DNA of 9,018 nucleotides from Thermoplasmata archaeon UBA184 (GTDB lineage: Archaea; Thermoplasmatota; Thermoplasmata; Lutacidiplasmatales; UBA184): the NCBI GenBank assembly GCA_002495185.1, contig DAEB01000050.1, forward strand, positions 18,537 to 27,554, written 5' to 3'. Positions 7,168 to 9,018 of this stretch are shown here, in pieces. How positions within the stretch are numbered: the stretch's first letter is position 1; every line of letters starts with the position of its first letter. The notes beneath the pieces are model-generated. The model ran no database searches and was not told the DNA's origin. It was given only the letters and a program-made list of their open reading frames with translations. Both the position numbers and the translations under genes were made by a program.

Positions 7168-7602
7168 CTAGCCCCCTCGCGCAGACAGCGTCCGACAAGG
7201 GAGAATCGGAGCGCCGTGAGGGCAGGTCTTCGGGTGTTGTTGCGCCTCGCAGATCTGGTCGATGGTACGATGGGAGATGGCGAGGTCGATCTCGTGGGCC
7301 GCCGCACAGGTCTCTTTCGGTCCGAGCCCGAGACTACCGAAGAGCGTCTCCGCGACTCGATGATGCCGCAGGTACTCCTGTAGGGTCCTCTGACCCTTGT
7401 CGGTGAGGTGGCTCTTCCCCCGGTATCTCCGGATCAGTCCTAGGTCCTCAAGGGGACCCAGGTGCGCGAGCGCGGACGGGGGCTTCACGCGAAGCCCGGC
7501 GGCGATCTCCTTGAGGCTCGCGCCCCGCCCCTCGCTCTGTCGTGCGGCAATCCACCGGAGGGACTCGACCTGCCGTTGGGTCAACTGTTGGAGGATCTCC
7601 AC
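7168..7602 (-). CDS. DtxR/MntR-family metal-dependent transcriptional regulator
   Basis: Probable metal-sensing repressor of the metal-uptake operon it heads. The 144-residue protein has an N-terminal winged helix-turn-helix (about 5-72; ASLKEIAAGLRVKPPSALAHLGPLEDLGLI followed by a short wing ending HLTDKG), then the helical metal-binding/dimerisation domain starting HHRVAETLF (80-88), and ends near the hallmark TCPHGAPI (126-133). There is no SH3-like third domain, as in short MntR/SirR proteins. The usual C-x-x-E-H type ligand set at the second helix is not preserved: aligned positions read His103, Asp106 and Leu107. The GTG start at 7602 has no Shine-Dalgarno but lies about 25 nt from a TATA box, consistent with a leaderless message. 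The gene ends 26 nt before the binding-protein start. Family is sure; the effector ion (Mn or Fe) is inferred from the operon. Confidence 0.92.
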   Translation of the reverse strand: MEILQQLTQRQVESLRWIAARQSEGRGASLKEIAAGLRVKPPSALAHLGPLEDLGLIRRYRGKSHLTDKGQRTLQEYLRHHRVAETLFGSLGLGPKETCAAAHEIDLAISHRTIDQICEAQQHPKTCPHGAPILPCRTLSARGG

Positions 7603-7623
7603 GAGGAGCTGACCGGTCGAAGG

Positions 7624-7630
7624 TATATAT
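7624..7630 (-). promoter_or_regulatory. TATA box of the metal operon (leaderless start at 7602)
   Basis: TATATAT stands out as the strongest A/T run in a GC-rich window. Its centre lies about 25 nt upstream of the GTG at 7602 on the minus strand, so transcription would begin at or next to the start codon, the standard geometry for an archaeal leaderless gene. The core is self-complementary, so the same box could fire rightward, giving a transcript from about 7655 towards the gene at 7807. Confidence 0.6.
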
Positions 7631-7637
7631 GGGTCAT

Positions 7638-7650
7638 CCTAATTTTTAGG
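7638..7650. promoter_or_regulatory. CCTAA-TTT-TTAGG palindrome, candidate metal-regulator operator
   Basis: A perfect 5-bp inverted repeat, CCTAATTTTTAGG, lies 8 nt upstream of the TATA box of the DtxR-family gene. TTAGG/CCTAA half-sites are typical of DtxR/IdeR-type operators, though known boxes have the halves in the opposite order and wider spacing. The position just beyond the TATA box suits autoregulation of the metal operon by its first gene product. Binding is inferred. Confidence 0.45.
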
Positions 7651-7765
7651 CTCGAACAAATCAGACCCCGAACCTGCTGGGATCCGGTCGCGTCCATCGT
7701 TCGCCTCGCGTCACCGTCTACCGAACGCTTGATAGGCGGACTTTCTCCTCCCCCGGCAGTCGGAC

Positions 7766-7790
7766 GACCTCCCGCGGTTCGCGGGGGGTC
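7766..7790 (+). promoter_or_regulatory. Strong GC hairpin in the leader of the PEBP gene
   Basis: Positions 7766-7776 pair with 7780-7790 to make an 11-bp stem with a single G-U pair (7770/7786) and a GTT loop. It ends one base before the GGAGG ribosome-binding site at 7792, so if transcribed it could affect translation of the gene at 7807. It has no T-run and is not an obvious terminator. No known riboswitch or leader family is recognised. Confidence 0.35.
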
Positions 7791-7791
7791 C

Positions 7792-7796
7792 GGAGG
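7792..7796 (+). promoter_or_regulatory. Shine-Dalgarno site of the PEBP gene
   Basis: GGAGG precedes the ATG at 7807 by 10 nt, slightly long spacing; a nearer GAGG at 7800-7803 could also serve. Either one decides the start at 7807 over the open frame that continues upstream. Confidence 0.45.
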
Positions 7797-7806
7797 GCCG
7801 AGGAAC

Positions 7807-8271
7807 ATGACGCTGAGGGTGGTTTCGCCGGCGTGGAAGGACGGAGCGAGCATTCCGAAGAAGTTCACGGGCGACGGCGCGGACCTGAGCCCGCCCCTCG
7901 TCTTCGAAGGGGTCCCGGCCGCCACGAAAGCGTTCGCTCTGGTTTGTGACGATCCCGACGCTCCCGTCGGGACTTGGGTCCATTGGGTCATCTACGATGT
8001 TCCGGGCTCGGCGCGGGGATTGGCGGAGGGCGTACCGAGGAATGCAACCCTGTCCGACGGGACCCTCCAGGGGCGGAATAGCTGGAAGAAGACCGGCTAT
8101 GGCGGTCCCTCGCCCCCCCCGGGAACGCCGCACCGGTACTTCTTCCGACTCTACGCGCTCCGTGAGCCTCTCGGACTTCGGCCCGGTCTCACCGCAAAGG
8201 AAGTCGAGTCCGCGGCCCAGGCGAAGTCGATCGAGTGGGCGAAGTTCCTCGGCACGTACGGGAGAAGCTGA
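7807..8271 (+). CDS. YbhB/YbcL-type phosphatidylethanolamine-binding protein (PEBP, Raf-kinase-inhibitor-like)
   Basis: Small soluble protein of the PEBP superfamily. Biochemical function in prokaryotes is mostly unknown; the fold binds anionic groups such as phosphate or phospholipid heads. The 154-residue protein shows the family pattern in order: strand-rich start with SPAWKDGASIPKKFTGDGADLSPPLVF (7-33), the ligand-site motif DDPDAP (48-53), WVHWVIYDVPGS with conserved His59 (57-68), and GYGGPSPPPGTPHRYFFRLYAL (97-118). Length matches the usual 150-180. The start at 7807 is set by GGAGG/GAGG upstream and by the family N-terminus; the frame stays open further upstream, but that sequence is noncoding in character. 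The gene stands alone, divergent from the metal operon and convergent with the tRNA gene. No link to metal transport can be claimed beyond the shared promoter island. Confidence 0.93.
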   Translation: MTLRVVSPAWKDGASIPKKFTGDGADLSPPLVFEGVPAATKAFALVCDDPDAPVGTWVHWVIYDVPGSARGLAEGVPRNATLSDGTLQGRNSWKKTGYGGPSPPPGTPHRYFFRLYALREPLGLRPGLTAKEVESAAQAKSIEWAKFLGTYGRS

Positions 8272-8288
8272 TCGGACGGCGCCGCCAT

Positions 8289-8319
8289 CGTCCTCCGGCA
8301 CACCTTCGAGCGGAGGGCG
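8289..8319 (+). terminator. Hairpin after the PEBP gene, terminator or 3'-end candidate
   Basis: Positions 8289-8297 pair with 8311-8319 in a 9-bp stem with one G-U pair and a 13-nt loop, beginning 17 nt after the PEBP stop codon. It lies in the 107-nt convergent spacer before the tRNA gene. No T-rich tract follows, so intrinsic termination is unproven. The rest of the spacer shows nothing recognisable. Confidence 0.3.
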
Positions 8320-8378
8320 CTCTCGACCGGTTGCATCGCACGATTCTAGGTCGGCTCCCCTCCGGCGCAGCGCGGGAA

Positions 8379-8451
8379 TGGGCGCGGCCAGATTCGAACT
8401 GGCGACCTTCACCGTGTCAGGGTGACGTCATAACCACTAGACTACGCGCCC
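8379..8451 (-). tRNA. tRNA-Val (anticodon GAC)
   Basis: The full cloverleaf folds on the minus strand without an intron. Acceptor stem GGGCGCG/CGCGCCC has 7 pairs, the D arm is GTCTAGTGGTTATGAC, anticodon stem TCACC/GGTGA closes loop CTGACAC, the variable loop is AGGTC, and T arm GCCAG-TTCGAAT-CTGGC is intact. Bases 34-36 are GAC, reading valine codons GUC and GUU. The discriminator base is A, as expected for valine. The 3' CCA is not encoded (the next bases are TTC), so it must be added after transcription. The gene lies between the Lon-like gene (same strand, 54 nt upstream) and the convergent PEBP gene. Confidence 0.97.
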
Positions 8452-8471
8452 GCGAAAAGCGGCCACCGACG

Positions 8472-8502
8472 CCCCGCTCATAGCCCCTTCGGAGGAGCGG
8501 GG
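8472..8502 (-). terminator. Hairpin between the Lon-like gene and tRNA-Val
   Basis: CCCCGCTC at 8472-8479 and GAGCGGGG at 8495-8502 form a perfect 8-bp stem with a 15-nt loop, starting just after the Lon-like stop codon on the minus strand. It could mark the mRNA 3' end or a processing point before the tRNA. There is only a TTTT some 15 nt further on (about 8454-8457), so termination is a guess. CTATGAG in the loop lies about 30 nt from the tRNA 5' end and might act as a weak TATA box. Confidence 0.3.
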
Positions 8503-8505
8503 GGC

Positions 8506-9018
8506 TCAGCCGTAGCCGCCGGGGAACTGGCCGGAGTCGGGGTGGTCGCTCCAGTTGTAGTAGCCCATCGACTGGCGCTGCGATTCGGTCGATTCCTGGC
8601 GGAGACCGCTCTGGAACGAACCGTAGACCTCCCGCACCTGCTCCTCGATCGAGCGGGCCCGCAGGAGCGCCTCCCGAATGTGGTTCGCGTCCAGGAACTC
8701 CGAGCCGGAGACGGCGGCGAGGTCACCGGCCGTGCGGATGAGACCGCCGAGCTCGCGCAGGCGGAGGGTGAGCGCGTTCCGCCGTCCGTCGAGGACCTCG
8801 GCCCGTCGCCGGGCCTCCTTGACGAGCTCGAGCACCGCGGCTCGGGTCGCCGGCCGGATCCGGCCGTCGACGGCGATCTCCTGCGCGCAGAACTGGGCGA
8901 TCTTGAGCCGGTTCGATTCGGTGTCGGGCATCGCGGTCTCGAGGAGGACCTCGTAACCCGAGCCCGCGATCCGGGAGCGGAGCGGGGAGAGGATCCGGTG
9001 GATGTCCTGGATGTTCGC
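8506..9018 (-). CDS. Lon-like AAA+ ATPase C-terminal part, apparently lacking the protease domain; 5'-truncated by window edge
   Basis: The 170 visible residues match the region after the ATPase core of archaeal LonB. They include SPLRSRIAGSGYEVLLETAMPDTESNR (sensor/lid region, cf. ALRSRIxGYGYEVYMxxxMPDTPENR), then KIAQFCAQEIAVDGRIRP, AVLELVKEARRRA and LTLRLRELGGLIRTAGDLAAVSG. In LonB this helical region leads through about 30 residues into the S16 protease domain with its Ser-Lys dyad. Here, after SIEEQVREVYGSF, the chain ends in a polar tail rich in Gln, Ser, Gly and Tyr (SQRQSMGYYNWSDHP, then SGQFPGGYG) and a TGA. The 500 bp downstream hold a tRNA and an unrelated gene, with no displaced protease domain in any frame. 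The N-terminal ATPase motifs lie outside the window. It may be an ATPase-only Lon paralogue; its function is unknown. A methionine at 8931 exists, but the frame is open and homologous through the window edge. Confidence 0.85.
   Translation of the reverse strand, partial: ANIQDIHRILSPLRSRIAGSGYEVLLETAMPDTESNRLKIAQFCAQEIAVDGRIRPATRAAVLELVKEARRRAEVLDGRRNALTLRLRELGGLIRTAGDLAAVSGSEFLDANHIREALLRARSIEEQVREVYGSFQSGLRQESTESQRQSMGYYNWSDHPDSGQFPGGYG

Noticed and set aside
5483..7171. 562-codon open frame on the plus strand across the ATPase and binding-protein genes
   Set aside because: It is antisense to two unmistakable ABC transporter genes, has an extreme Arg/Asp/Val composition and no recognisable motif. 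It arises from strong third-position GC bias.
7462..7806. Upstream extension of the PEBP frame by 115 codons
   Set aside because: It would overlap the regulator gene and cross the promoter island. GGAGG and the family N-terminus point to 7807.
8379..8451. tRNA-Val as an integration (att) site for a mobile element
   Set aside because: No integrase gene, no direct repeat of the tRNA 3' end and no foreign-looking genes are seen in the window.

Overview
The window most likely comes from a high-GC archaeon, possibly a Thermoplasmatota lineage; that placement is an inference. Four things support an archaeon. The right-end gene matches the linker/helical region of archaeal membrane-type Lon (LonB). 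The tRNA-Val gene has no encoded CCA. The flavoenzyme pair resembles the dye-linked L-proline dehydrogenases of Thermococcales. A TATA box sits about 25 nt upstream of an apparently leaderless GTG start. Coding density is very high and codons are strongly G/C-ending, which produces many long spurious antisense reading frames.

Left third (1-4305): a proline-catabolism locus built as a divergent pair. On the minus strand is a 3'-truncated aldehyde dehydrogenase of the ALDH4 (1-pyrroline-5-carboxylate dehydrogenase) type. On the plus strand is a two-gene operon. The first gene encodes a 697-residue multi-cofactor flavoprotein: a [2Fe-2S] domain, an FAD/NAD module, a two-cluster [4Fe-4S] ferredoxin domain and a BFD-like [2Fe-2S] domain. 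The second, overlapping by 23 nt, encodes a 390-residue DAO-fold catalytic subunit like the beta subunit of archaeal proline dehydrogenase. Together they would oxidise proline to pyrroline-5-carboxylate and then to glutamate. The 89-nt divergent spacer holds a perfect 7-bp inverted repeat, CCGTATC/GATACGG.

Middle (4335-7602, minus strand): a compact metal-uptake operon. In transcription order it encodes a DtxR/MntR-family regulator, a TroA/PsaA-type substrate-binding protein, an ABC ATPase and an ABC-3 family permease. Binding-protein ligands (His, His, Glu, Glu) point to Mn(II) or Fe(II) rather than zinc. An AT-rich island upstream of the regulator carries a TATA box and a CCTAA-TTT-TTAGG palindrome, a candidate metal-responsive operator.

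Right part (7603-9018): a plus-strand PEBP/YbhB-type gene preceded by a strong leader hairpin, then on the minus strand a tRNA-Val(GAC) gene and the C-terminal end of a Lon-like AAA+ protein. That protein stops where the serine-lysine protease domain should begin and instead carries a short Gly/Tyr/Gln/Ser-rich tail.

No stretch longer than 300 bases lacks a gene. I saw no CRISPR array, insertion sequence, phage gene or defence system. The least ordinary items are the protease-less Lon homologue, the multi-domain fusion in the proline dehydrogenase and the operator/promoter island of the metal operon.
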